Positions 1 through 7,478 of a stretch of 32,647 nucleotides of DNA are shown here, piece after piece. The notes under the pieces were generated by a model. That model saw nothing but the letters and a program-made list of their open reading frames with translations. It did not search any database and was not told the origin of the DNA. This stretch comes from Actinomycetota bacterium (lineage in GTDB: Bacteria > Actinomycetota > Thermoleophilia > Gaiellales > Gaiellaceae), in assembly GCA_003152275.1 (NCBI GenBank), contig PLZU01000029.1:1-32647 (forward strand), given 5' to 3'. The first letter of the stretch is position 1, and each line of letters opens with the position of its first letter. The position numbers and the translations under genes are program-made.

Positions 1-23
1 TCTCCCAACTGAGCTAACCGCCC
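1..23 (-). tRNA. tRNA, 5' part only (cut by window edge)
   Basis: Read on the minus strand from 23 to 1, the sequence begins GGGCGGT-TA-GCTC-AGTTGGGA-GA. This is a standard 7-base acceptor strand, the TA linker, and a D-stem and D-loop with the conserved AGTTGG. The anticodon lies beyond the left edge, so the amino acid cannot be assigned. The tRNA starts 5 bases after the stop codon of the M23 peptidase gene. Confidence 0.85.
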
Positions 24-28
24 TCCGG

Positions 29-514
29 CTACGGGATTGTAGCCGGAAGGAGCGGCGAGGGATCGAACGCCACCCCGTGCGACCGCACCTCGAAGTGCAG
101 GTGCGTGCCGGTGCAATAGCCCGTGCAGCCGGCGAGGCCGAGCTTCTGCCCCGTCGACACCTGCTCGCCGACGTGCACGCCGACCTCCGACAGATGCGCG
201 TAGAGCGCCTCGAGCCCATGGCCCATGTCGACGAGCACGACATTGCCGTAGCCGTCGAATGTCGGCGCGTAGCCGATCGCCTCGACGACACCCGGCGCGG
301 CGGCGGTGACATCGAGCGAGCGCAGCGTGCCGATGTCGATGCCGGAATGCCACTCGGCTCCGTCGTAGCCGAAGCCGCGCGTGATCGTTCCACTCGCGGG
401 CCACACGAGCGAAAGACCCGGACCGCTATCAGTGTGTGCCGACGCAGGCGCCGCGCAGATCAATGCGGCCGCGCCGGCGGCGACGAGCCGCAGTACCCTC
501 CCCACGCCCGCCAA
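29..514 (-). CDS. Secreted M23-family (LytM-type) peptidoglycan endopeptidase
   Basis: A 161-residue protein that is a signal peptide (about residues 1-26, ending PASA) followed almost directly by an M23 peptidase domain. The zinc-site signatures are present: HxxxD (H56, D60, in HSGID) and HLHFEV (H138, H140). Proteins of this family cut peptide cross-links of peptidoglycan outside the membrane. With intact metal ligands this one is probably catalytic rather than a degenerate activator. There is no SH3 or LysM cell-wall-binding domain, so it is a minimal version. The start is TTG at 514; a GTG three codons later would also leave a signal peptide. It begins 6 bases after the stop of the acetyltransferase gene, so the two are probably co-transcribed, and it ends 5 bases before a tRNA. 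Confidence 0.85.
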   Translation of the reverse strand: MAGVGRVLRLVAAGAAALICAAPASAHTDSGPGLSLVWPASGTITRGFGYDGAEWHSGIDIGTLRSLDVTAAAPGVVEAIGYAPTFDGYGNVVLVDMGHGLEALYAHLSEVGVHVGEQVSTGQKLGLAGCTGYCTGTHLHFEVRSHGVAFDPSPLLPATIP

Positions 515-520
515 GGTAGC

Positions 521-1735
521 TCAGAAGATCTCGGGGCACCAGGGGAGCGGCCGCCATTCGAAGATCGCGTCCGCCCGCTGCACCGCCCCGTCCGAGAGCT
601 CCTCGAGGCGGAGGCCGTCACGCAGCTGCGCGAACGAGACGGCGCCGAGATACGCGGAGCCCAATTCGCCGACGTCGAGTGCGATATCTGCGGCCGCGTC
701 CGTTCGCGCGGCAGAGCCACCCTCGAGCTTCCACCGACCCTCGTTCCACGGGCACACCGCATCGCGCACGTCGAAGACGATGCTGCCGTCACTCGCATAT
801 TCGCGACCGGAGAGCGCTGCCCCGACATCGACGAGCCGCATCCAGAGCGAATCGGCCATCCGGTACCGCGCGCGACGCGGGTTCGCGAGCAGCGTGAACA
901 GCGCGTGGTCGACAGGCAGCAGGGAGCACTCGAGCGTCGCGTACCAGTCGATGTCGAGCACGTAGCGCCAGATCTCGGCCGTCGCCTGCGGTGAGGCGCC
1001 GATCACCTCCGACACGTCGAGCCGCGCGTTGGACGAGCCTCCCTCGAAACTCGGCAGTTGGCGATAGATCGCGTAGGCCTGCACCGAGCTGTCGAGTTCG
1101 AGCACGACGAGACGAACGGGATTCGCCTTCTCCTCGTCCGGTATGCGCAGCCGGCGCAGCTCCCACCACGCTTTCGTCCGCTGGAACACACCCGGGCGCT
1201 CGCGCATCAACGCCTCCCACACGGGAGGGAAAAGCATCGCCGCTTCCTCGGGTGTGACGAAGCGCACCCGGCCGCGCCGCTCCAAAGGCTGCGCATACGC
1301 GGTCCATGTGCGCGGAAGAGTGATCTCACCGCACCACGCTGCGAGCCCGTAGCCGAAGCGCCCGTAGATCGTTTCCTCGCTCGCCCAGAGCGCAGCGATC
1401 GGCTCTTCCCGCTCGTGGATGTCGCGCAGCTGCGCGTCCATCATCGCGCGCAAGACGCCCCGGCGGCGGTGTGTCGGATACACGCCGACAACGGTGACGC
1501 CGCCGCACGGGAGCACACCGCCCGGCACCGAGAACTGGAACGGAAACGCGCCGGCACCGCCGACGATCTCGCCGTCCTCGAACGCCGCATGCATCCGGTC
1601 GAACGGCAGCACCTGCTTGAAGCGGTCGATCCGTTCCTCGGTCAGCGGCCCGGCGAAATATTGGCCGATCGCGTCGACGGCGCGACCGAACTCGGATGCG
1701 TCGCTGCTGGGGCGAACCTCAAACACGTCGGCCAA
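521..1735 (-). CDS. Eis-like GNAT N-acetyltransferase with C-terminal SCP2-like domain
   Basis: About 404 residues, close to the length of mycobacterial Eis (about 400). The N-terminal GNAT domain carries the acetyl-CoA loop VGVYPTHRRRGVL, followed by EETIYGRFGYG. The tyrosine there matches the general-acid tyrosine known in Eis. The middle is a second, degenerate GNAT fold and the C-terminal ~100 residues are SCP2-like. The protein ends in a terminal phenylalanine (WCPEIF), as in Eis, where the C-terminal carboxylate takes part in catalysis. Eis proteins acetylate amines such as aminoglycosides; the natural substrate here is unknown. An upstream extension of the frame overlaps the preceding gene, so TTG at 1735 was chosen; GTG at 1726 is an alternative. 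The preceding gene stops 19 bases upstream, which suggests one transcript. Confidence 0.8.
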   Translation of the reverse strand: MADVFEVRPSSDASEFGRAVDAIGQYFAGPLTEERIDRFKQVLPFDRMHAAFEDGEIVGGAGAFPFQFSVPGGVLPCGGVTVVGVYPTHRRRGVLRAMMDAQLRDIHEREEPIAALWASEETIYGRFGYGLAAWCGEITLPRTWTAYAQPLERRGRVRFVTPEEAAMLFPPVWEALMRERPGVFQRTKAWWELRRLRIPDEEKANPVRLVVLELDSSVQAYAIYRQLPSFEGGSSNARLDVSEVIGASPQATAEIWRYVLDIDWYATLECSLLPVDHALFTLLANPRRARYRMADSLWMRLVDVGAALSGREYASDGSIVFDVRDAVCPWNEGRWKLEGGSAARTDAAADIALDVGELGSAYLGAVSFAQLRDGLRLEELSDGAVQRADAIFEWRPLPWCPEIF

Positions 1736-1754
1736 ACCTAGCGGAGTGGCTGTC

Positions 1755-2165
1755 TCAGCGAACGCGGATCGTGAGGACGAGCGTGTTGTCGGGCCCGAGG
1801 GTCGCGAGACCCATCTCCTCCGACGACTGCACGTTCTTCGCCTGCAGCTTGAAGACGCCACGGATCTGGAAGACGAGCGTGTGGGATGTCCCCGGCTGCC
1901 AGCGACTCGGTCCGAGCGCGAGCTTGCGACCGGCGATCTGGACGATGTCGAAGGCCATCGGGCAGTTGACGCGGATCTGGAGCCGCGTCCCGCGCGTCAC
2001 CGTGATCGTGCGCGAAGCCCCGAGCGGCGACGAGTCCACCGTCCCCCAGACGTGGCAGCCGCGCATGACGTGGATGATCGCGAGCCGCACCGTTGGCGAC
2101 GCCGCCGCGGCAGGCGCGCCAACGAAAACGGCACCGAAAGCGACGCACAGCAGCAACTTCCTCAT
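1755..2165 (-). CDS. Small secreted protein of unknown function
   Basis: A 136-residue exported protein that I do not recognise. It begins with a clear signal peptide (MRKLLLCVAF, then a hydrophobic core ending around APAAAA). The mature part, about 110 residues, looks beta-rich, with one cysteine in the WGTVDS region and one in VNCPMAF. ATG 2165 is preferred over an in-frame ATG at 2201, because it puts the signal peptide at the N-terminus and lies 7 bases after a GACAAT box. Its last part (WQPGTSHTLVFQIRGVFKLQAKN) suggests a cupredoxin- or Ig-like sandwich, but copper ligands cannot be confirmed. It is first in a unit with the acetyltransferase and the M23 peptidase, divergent from the MMPL transporter. 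Confidence 0.65.
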   Translation of the reverse strand: MRKLLLCVAFGAVFVGAPAAAASPTVRLAIIHVMRGCHVWGTVDSSPLGASRTITVTRGTRLQIRVNCPMAFDIVQIAGRKLALGPSRWQPGTSHTLVFQIRGVFKLQAKNVQSSEEMGLATLGPDNTLVLTIRVR

Positions 2166-2172
2166 GCCCTCG

Positions 2173-2178
2173 ATTGTC
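2173..2178 (-). promoter_or_regulatory. -10 box for the secreted protein gene (leaderless type)
   Basis: GACAAT on the minus strand ends 7 bases before ATG 2165, so transcription would start at or next to the start codon. No convincing -35 is seen. Confidence 0.4.
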
Positions 2179-2231
2179 GCGGCGCCTCCGACGACCCGCA
2201 ACCGCAGAAGCTACGGATCCGGCCTGCGGAT

Positions 2232-2237
2232 TAGTCT
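2232..2237 (+). promoter_or_regulatory. -10 box for the MMPL gene (leaderless type)
   Basis: TAGTCT on the plus strand ends 6 bases before GTG 2244 and no Shine-Dalgarno sequence lies between. The divergent boxes at 2173 and 2232 share the 78-base region 2166-2243. Confidence 0.45.
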
Positions 2238-2243
2238 CAGCGT

Positions 2244-4388
2244 GTGCCCGAGCGCTGGACCCGCGCCGTCCTCCGCTTGCGCGGTCCCGTGCTCCTCTGC
2301 TGGCTCGCCGTGCTTGCCGTCGGCGTCGTCGCGTCGCTCCGCCTTCCCAGCCTGCTCGCAAACGTCTTCACCGTGCCGGGCACCCAGTCCGACCGGGCGC
2401 GTCTGATCCTCCAACACGATTTCGGCGAACGGCCGGACGGCATCTTCACGGTCGTCTTCCGCGCGAGGACCGGCCGCGCAGCGCTGCAGCATGAGCTCGC
2501 GGCTGCCGCCCGCCTCGTTCCGACCGGGCACGCGTCGCAGCTGAAGCAGAGCGCAGGCATCTTCTTCGGCGAGGTCGACACGACGCTCGACCTGCAGCAC
2601 GCGAAGGGCTACACGGACACGCTGCGGCGCGTCCTTCCCGGCGCCTACGTCACCGGGCAGCCTGCGATTCAGCACGACCTCGAGCCCGTGCTCTCGCACG
2701 ACCTCCGCCGCGGCGAGGCGATCGCCGTGCCGATCGCGCTCGCTGTCCTCCTTGCGGTGTTCGGCCTCTCGCTCGCCATCCTCGTTCCCTTCCTCTTCGC
2801 TGCGTGCTCGATCGGCGGCACGCTCGCAGCCGTCTACGGGCTCGCGCATGCATTCACCATGGTCAACTACGTCGCCAATCTCGTCGAGCTCGTAGGGCTT
2901 GGCCTCGCGATCGACTACTCGCTGCTCGTCGTCTATCGCTTCCGCGAGGAGCTGGATCGGGACGACCATGTCGACGACGCCATCGTGCGCACGATGGCGA
3001 CGGCCGGCCGCTCAGTCCTCTTTTCTGGCGCGACTGTCGCGATCGGGCTCGGCCTGCTGCTCCTCGTGCCCGTTCCGTTCATCCGCTCGCTCGGGGTCGG
3101 CGGCTTCCTCGTTCCGATCGCCTCGCTCGCGGCGGCGGCGACGTTGCAGCCGGCATTGCTCTCGCTGCTGGGAAGACGGGGCGCACGGCGCTACCCGATC
3201 GCACGGCTGCTGCGCGAGCGCTTCCGGCTGCCTTTACCGGTGCTGCGGGGCACAGTCGACGTCGAACAGGGCCTCTGGGCGCGCCTCGCGCGCACCATCA
3301 TGCGCCGTCCGCTGCCGTTCCTGCTCGCTGGTGTGACGCTCCTCGTCGCCGCCGCCGTTCCCGCAGCGTGGCTGCACGTGACGCCAGGTTCGATCTCGGC
3401 GCTGCCCGGCGGCTCGAACTCCGTGCGCGGGCTTACGCTCCTGCGGGAGCGTGCCGGCGCAGGAGCGCTGACACCAATCGAGGTCGTCATCGACACGGGC
3501 CAAGGCGGCGGCGTGCGTACGCCGGAATTCAAACGTGCCGTCAGGCGGTTGATGAACGCCACGTTCCACGATCCGGAGGCGTACGTCACTGCGAGCGGCC
3601 CGCAACCGCCCTACGTCGATCGGACCGGGCGTTACCGCCGCGTGTACGTCGTCGGACGGCATGAGTACGGCGAGCCCGAGAGCCAGGCGCTCGTGCGCCG
3701 TCTCCGCAGCGTGCTGATCCCGCGTGCGCGCTTTCCCTCTGGCGTTCACGTTTACGTCGGCGGCGCGCCTGCCCAGGGCGTCGACTATCTCACCCGCTCG
3801 TACACATGGTTCCCGTGGCTCGTGCTCGCAGCACTCGTGCTCACCTACATCGTTCTGCTGCGCGCCTTCCGCTCGGTCCTTCTGCCTCTGAAGGCGGTGC
3901 TCCTCAACCTGCTCTCCGTGTCGGCCGTATATGGCCTGCTCGTCGTCATCTTCCGCTGGGGTGTCGGCGCGGACTTACTCGGGCTGTACCGCGTCGACCA
4001 AATCGAGGGGTGGATCCCGATCTTCCTCTTTGCAATGCTCTTCGGCCTCTCGATGGACTACGAGATCTTTCTCGTCACGCGCATGCGCGAGTCGTGGGAT
4101 GAAGTGCACGACAATGCGCGCGCGATCGCGCACGGGCTCGAGCGCACCGGCCGGATCATCACGGCCGCCGCACTCATCATGGTTGCCGCCTTCTCCGGCT
4201 TCGTCGCCGGACGGGTCGCCGGCCTCCAAGAGTTCGGCGTCGGCCTCGCGCTCGCGATCCTCATCGACGCGACGCTCGTGCGCGCAATCCTCGTGCCGTC
4301 GCTGATGGCCATCTTCGGCCGCTGGAACTGGTGGAAGCCGAGGGGAAGGAGCCGAAGCTCCCTCCCCTCGTCCACGCGATCTACTTGA
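2244..4388 (+). CDS. MMPL/RND-superfamily transporter
   Basis: A 714-residue inner-membrane protein with the two-fold MMPL layout: one N-terminal helix (about residues 11-33), a large extracytoplasmic domain, a bundle of helices, then the same pattern repeated. The proton-relay signatures are visible in both halves, GLAIDYSLLVVYRFREE in the first and FGLSMDYEIFLVTRMRE in the second. The family exports lipids, lipopeptides or hydrophobic drugs using the proton gradient (mycobacterial MmpL3 is the best known). Nothing here fixes the substrate. It has no long cytoplasmic C-terminal tail. It starts at GTG 2244 with a leaderless-type promoter and its last 8 bases overlap the end of the convergent gene. 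Size and motifs make the family call firm. Confidence 0.9.
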   Translation: MPERWTRAVLRLRGPVLLCWLAVLAVGVVASLRLPSLLANVFTVPGTQSDRARLILQHDFGERPDGIFTVVFRARTGRAALQHELAAAARLVPTGHASQLKQSAGIFFGEVDTTLDLQHAKGYTDTLRRVLPGAYVTGQPAIQHDLEPVLSHDLRRGEAIAVPIALAVLLAVFGLSLAILVPFLFAACSIGGTLAAVYGLAHAFTMVNYVANLVELVGLGLAIDYSLLVVYRFREELDRDDHVDDAIVRTMATAGRSVLFSGATVAIGLGLLLLVPVPFIRSLGVGGFLVPIASLAAAATLQPALLSLLGRRGARRYPIARLLRERFRLPLPVLRGTVDVEQGLWARLARTIMRRPLPFLLAGVTLLVAAAVPAAWLHVTPGSISALPGGSNSVRGLTLLRERAGAGALTPIEVVIDTGQGGGVRTPEFKRAVRRLMNATFHDPEAYVTASGPQPPYVDRTGRYRRVYVVGRHEYGEPESQALVRRLRSVLIPRARFPSGVHVYVGGAPAQGVDYLTRSYTWFPWLVLAALVLTYIVLLRAFRSVLLPLKAVLLNLLSVSAVYGLLVVIFRWGVGADLLGLYRVDQIEGWIPIFLFAMLFGLSMDYEIFLVTRMRESWDEVHDNARAIAHGLERTGRIITAAALIMVAAFSGFVAGRVAGLQEFGVGLALAILIDATLVRAILVPSLMAIFGRWNWWKPRGRSRSSLPSSTRST

Positions 4389-5895
4389 CGATCGTGATCG
4401 CCAGGCGGATCGCCGGCAGCTGGTAACCGAGCGCGAGGCCCGGCGCATCCTGCGCATACGTCAGGACGGGCACCATGCCGTACGGCGTGTTGGGATACGA
4501 CGGCTGCTGTGTGTAGAGCAGCGGGTACATATCGATCAGATGCGTGCCGGGGCCTCCGGTCGCCACCAGGTTCATGACGGTGTCGCCGTTGCTGTTGAAG
4601 CCGCAGCCGTAGCCGACGTAGCTGTTGTCGTAGTCGACCGCGATCGTGTTGTCGAGCTGCGTCCACCCGAGCCCCTTCAAATGCACGGTGAACCGCTGTC
4701 CCTGCTTCAGCGTCAGCGAGGAGACTCCCTTGCCGAAGATGCTCCGCTTGACGTAATAGGGGATCTGCGCCTTCACTTGGCCGCCCTGCATCAACTGCAC
4801 GACGTGCCAGCCTCCAAGGCCATCGGGAATGGTGATGGCACCCTGGAGCGAACCGTCGGAGGTCGTCGTCACGTTCCCGAGGGGGACGGAGACGAACGAC
4901 CAGCACGTGCCGGTGCAGTTCACGCGGTTACCGACGACGGTCGACCATTCCATGTCGACCGGCGCATTCGGTGTAAGACCCTTGGCCGTGATGCCGACTT
5001 TCGAGTTGACCGTGCCTGCCGACGAGGCGAGGTTCGCGCTCGCTGACGTCGCAGCGGCGAGCCCCGTCAGCTGAAGCGTCGTCTTCGCGTCGAGTGTCGG
5101 AACGACGTTCGCCGGCCAGTCGACCTGCGACTTTGGCCGGCCGATGTCCGCGGTGACACTGAAGGCGAATTTCTCGCCGGTTCCCCAAGGGATCGGGGAC
5201 TGCTGGATGTTCAGGTACTTGAAGCTGATCGCGTCGGCGACCTCGATCGTGTGAATCCCGACGGGCCCTGTTGCGCGAATGTGCGCCACGGCGGTGCCGC
5301 GCGTCCAGTTCGCCATCATCGCGCCGACGTAGTGGTTGTCGTACAGCAGCGACGCGCCGCCCTCGTACAGCGACGAGCCGAGCCCCCGGTAGGTGACAGT
5401 GATCATCGTCCCGATCGGGCCCCGCTTCGGGCGGATCGTCGCCGAGCGGGCGATCAGGAAGCCGCCCTTGGCGACCTGGACGCCGTCGATCACGGCGTAG
5501 ATGTCGTGAATGCCACCGAAGTCGCGGGGAGCAGTCAGCGTCACGGACAGCTTTCCCTGCGCATCTGTCTCGGTCTGCCCCAGGACGACCTGAATCTTCG
5601 TGGCCGCGCGGCCGAGGTAATCGACGCTGTCAGGCCGGGCGTCGACGACCCACGTCACGTTGGCCGTGCCCCAGACGATCGAGACAGACTTGTTCGCGGG
5701 CAGTCCGCTGTCGGTGAGCGTGAAGCGCGTCCCGGCGACGGCGTCGTCGGGCTTCGCCGCCAGGGTCGACATGTTCGCGGCCGGCGTCGACGTAGGCGCG
5801 ATCGGGCCTGGGAGCCCCGCGACGCCCGCAAGAGCCGGGATCACGAGGGGTGTCGGCGCGGCGATTGCCGCAACCAGCTTCGTGTGAGTAGTCAT
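4381..5895 (-). CDS. Exported protein with two copies of a beta-rich (Ig-like) module
   Basis: A 504-residue protein with an N-terminal signal or anchor segment, unknown in function. The mature part is an internal duplication of a module of about 220 residues. FTLTDSGLPANKSVSIVWG matches VGITAKGLTPNAPVDMEWS. DAQGKLSVTLTAPRDFGGIHD matches TSDGSLQGAITIPDGLGGWH. SLLYDNHYVG matches IAVDYDNSYVG, and ATGPVGIHTIEV matches ATGGPGTHLIDM. Each module looks like two Ig/IPT-type sandwiches. Two cysteines in the second copy (VNCTGTCW) may form a disulphide. The start at ATG 5895 has an AAGGAG ribosome site 8 bases upstream. It is the last gene of a three-gene operon of exported proteins, 24 bases after the previous one. 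An adhesion or surface-matrix role would be a guess. Confidence 0.75.
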   Translation of the reverse strand: MTTHTKLVAAIAAPTPLVIPALAGVAGLPGPIAPTSTPAANMSTLAAKPDDAVAGTRFTLTDSGLPANKSVSIVWGTANVTWVVDARPDSVDYLGRAATKIQVVLGQTETDAQGKLSVTLTAPRDFGGIHDIYAVIDGVQVAKGGFLIARSATIRPKRGPIGTMITVTYRGLGSSLYEGGASLLYDNHYVGAMMANWTRGTAVAHIRATGPVGIHTIEVADAISFKYLNIQQSPIPWGTGEKFAFSVTADIGRPKSQVDWPANVVPTLDAKTTLQLTGLAAATSASANLASSAGTVNSKVGITAKGLTPNAPVDMEWSTVVGNRVNCTGTCWSFVSVPLGNVTTTSDGSLQGAITIPDGLGGWHVVQLMQGGQVKAQIPYYVKRSIFGKGVSSLTLKQGQRFTVHLKGLGWTQLDNTIAVDYDNSYVGYGCGFNSNGDTVMNLVATGGPGTHLIDMYPLLYTQQPSYPNTPYGMVPVLTYAQDAPGLALGYQLPAIRLAITIVK

Positions 5896-5919
5896 GGTTG
5901 CGACTCCTTCTCTTCTCAG

Positions 5920-6843
5920 TTACGGGATGACGTTGATGGTGTAGTCGTACGTGGCGGTCTTGCCGCTCTCGAGGTTGAACACGACGTGGATCGTCGTCTC
6001 ACCCATCGGGTAGGTCGCCGGGACGATCCAGGCGTTCGCCCAGAAATAGACCTGGCTCCCGACGACGCCGTGCGGGCCGTAGTTCAGCGTCACGTCCGGC
6101 TGGCCGGCGATCGAGAAGTGCGCGGTGTTCACGTTGTCGGTCGAGAGGACGTCGGTGGTGCTGAGGTCAGTCCCCCACACGCGGACGACGACCTGCTCGC
6201 CCCGCTTGTACACGTTGGTCTGCGAGCAGCCGATCGGCCTCGCCGCGGCACCTACGGGACGCGTGCCGTTGACGGTGTCGACGTACAGGGCCGCGTCGAG
6301 CGCCGTGCCGGTCGCGCCCGCGCCCGCTGTTCCGGCAGGAACGGCCGGCGAGAACGCGGGCGGCGCCGTTGCCGAGATGTTCAACATCGACGTCGCGACG
6401 GGCATCTGCACGAACTGCCCCTTCAGCTGCTTCCCGTTGTGCTTCAGCTGGATCAGGATCCTGAAGCCCACGACTCCGGCCGAATAGCTCGCCGGGACCG
6501 TCCATGTGCCTGTCCAGGGCAGCCCGGTCGACGCACCCGGCGCGGCAGCGCCGTACTTCAACTTCACGTTCGGCTGGTTCGGGATCGTCACGTAGAAGTA
6601 CCTCACGGTCTTCGGATCGACGACCTTGTGCGAGACCGGGTCGACCGCGTAGGCCCGGAACACGACGCTGCCGCCCGGCGCGAACCAGCTGCTCATCGCG
6701 CCGTCGGCGGTCACCGTCTGCGCCGCGATGAAGACCTGCTTCACCTGCGGGGACGGGAACGGGACGGGGTTGGCGGCGCTCGCCGACGCAGTGACTGCGG
6801 CTGCCGTTACGAGCGCCACACCGAGAATCAGAAATGCTCTCAT
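5920..6843 (-). CDS. Exported beta-rich protein of unknown function
   Basis: A 307-residue protein with a clean signal peptide (MRAFLILGVALVTAAAVTAS, cleavage near SASA). The mature part appears to hold two related beta domains joined by a Pro/Ala/Gly-rich linker (residues near SPAVPAGTAGAGATG). VRYFYVTIPNQPNVKLKYG in the first domain resembles TAHFSIAGQPDVTLNYG in the second, and WTGTWTVPASYSAGVVGFRI resembles WANAWIVPATYPMGETTIHV. This suggests a duplication, as in its downstream neighbour. ATG 6843 was chosen because it is preceded by a strong AGGAGG site and begins the signal peptide; the frame is open far upstream, but that stretch is not a gene. I do not recognise the family. It is the middle gene of the exported-protein operon. 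Confidence 0.75.
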   Translation of the reverse strand: MRAFLILGVALVTAAAVTASASAANPVPFPSPQVKQVFIAAQTVTADGAMSSWFAPGGSVVFRAYAVDPVSHKVVDPKTVRYFYVTIPNQPNVKLKYGAAAPGASTGLPWTGTWTVPASYSAGVVGFRILIQLKHNGKQLKGQFVQMPVATSMLNISATAPPAFSPAVPAGTAGAGATGTALDAALYVDTVNGTRPVGAAARPIGCSQTNVYKRGEQVVVRVWGTDLSTTDVLSTDNVNTAHFSIAGQPDVTLNYGPHGVVGSQVYFWANAWIVPATYPMGETTIHVVFNLESGKTATYDYTINVIP

Positions 6844-6866
6844 CGTTCCTCCTCTGCGGACGCCCG

Positions 6867-7352
6867 TCATTTCTTGAGGGTGCCGGTCAACTTGATGGTG
6901 AATGTGCCGTCGTCGTGGTTGAACGAACCCGTCAGCTTGAGGGTGCCCTTCGCCCTGAGGAGCTTCCCTGTCGCCTTCACGACGGTGAGATGCGCGGTCA
7001 CGCTGAAGTTGTGGCCGCCCTCGTCCCCGCAGCTGCTTGCTCCGGGAGCGAGCTTGTAGGTGATCGTCGTGCCCGCGGTGCCGGTGATCTTGCCGGTGCC
7101 ACCGAAGGGAACGCACGGCTGCTGGCTGCTGTCGCCGGTGCCCTTGCCGGTGATCTTGCCGGCGCCCAGGAGGGTCGCCTTGCCGGTGCCGGTGGCGGCG
7201 ATCGTCACGGTGGTGCCGCTGATCAGCGTCGATGCCGTCCCGGAGTACTTGCCGGTGATCAGAATCGACTTGCTCGCGGTGGCAGAGCTCGCGGTCACGG
7301 CTGTCAGAGCCACCACGATCGCGGCGAGCATCGAATAGCGAAACTTCTTCAT
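6867..7352 (-). CDS. Small exported Gly/Thr-rich protein of unknown function
   Basis: A 161-residue protein with a signal peptide (MKKFRYSMLAAIVVALTAVT, cleavage near ATAS). The remainder is rich in Gly, Thr, Lys and alternating beta-strand patterns, with repeated GTGK/GAGKITGKGTG-type strands and two cysteines (PCVPF and SSCGDE) that could pair. It looks like a small extracellular beta-barrel or sandwich. No enzyme motif is seen. The start at ATG 7352 is supported by an AAGGAG site. It is the first gene of the three-gene operon, with the next gene starting 23 bases after its end. Confidence 0.7.
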   Translation of the reverse strand: MKKFRYSMLAAIVVALTAVTASSATASKSILITGKYSGTASTLISGTTVTIAATGTGKATLLGAGKITGKGTGDSSQQPCVPFGGTGKITGTAGTTITYKLAPGASSCGDEGGHNFSVTAHLTVVKATGKLLRAKGTLKLTGSFNHDDGTFTIKLTGTLKK

Positions 7353-7478
7353 GAGTGACTCCTTGTGTCGGGCCTGAGGTACTGATCCGCATCCTCGGCC
7401 CCAGCCGGTAGGGCAGCATCAGGGCCGCCGCTGACTCGGCCTCGGAGAAACTACTCAGCCGCTTCGTGACGCGTGTTG
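7353..7478 (-). other. 126-base leader/intergenic region ahead of the exported-protein operon
   Basis: This region lies between the end of pcrA and the first exported-protein gene. Read on the minus strand it holds a possible -10 (TAGTTT) shortly after the pcrA stop, then roughly 100 bases of GC-rich sequence with the related strings GCCGAGTCAG and GCCGAGGATGCGGATCAG, and then AAGGAG. Unlike most genes here this operon therefore has a long leader with a good ribosome site. I recognise no known riboswitch in it. Confidence 0.3.

Noticed and set aside
5251-7059. Long plus-strand frame (602 codons) opposite the exported-protein operon
   Set aside because: It is antisense to three genes with signal peptides and ribosome sites. 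Its translation is Arg/Asp/His-rich low-complexity sequence typical of high-GC shadow frames.
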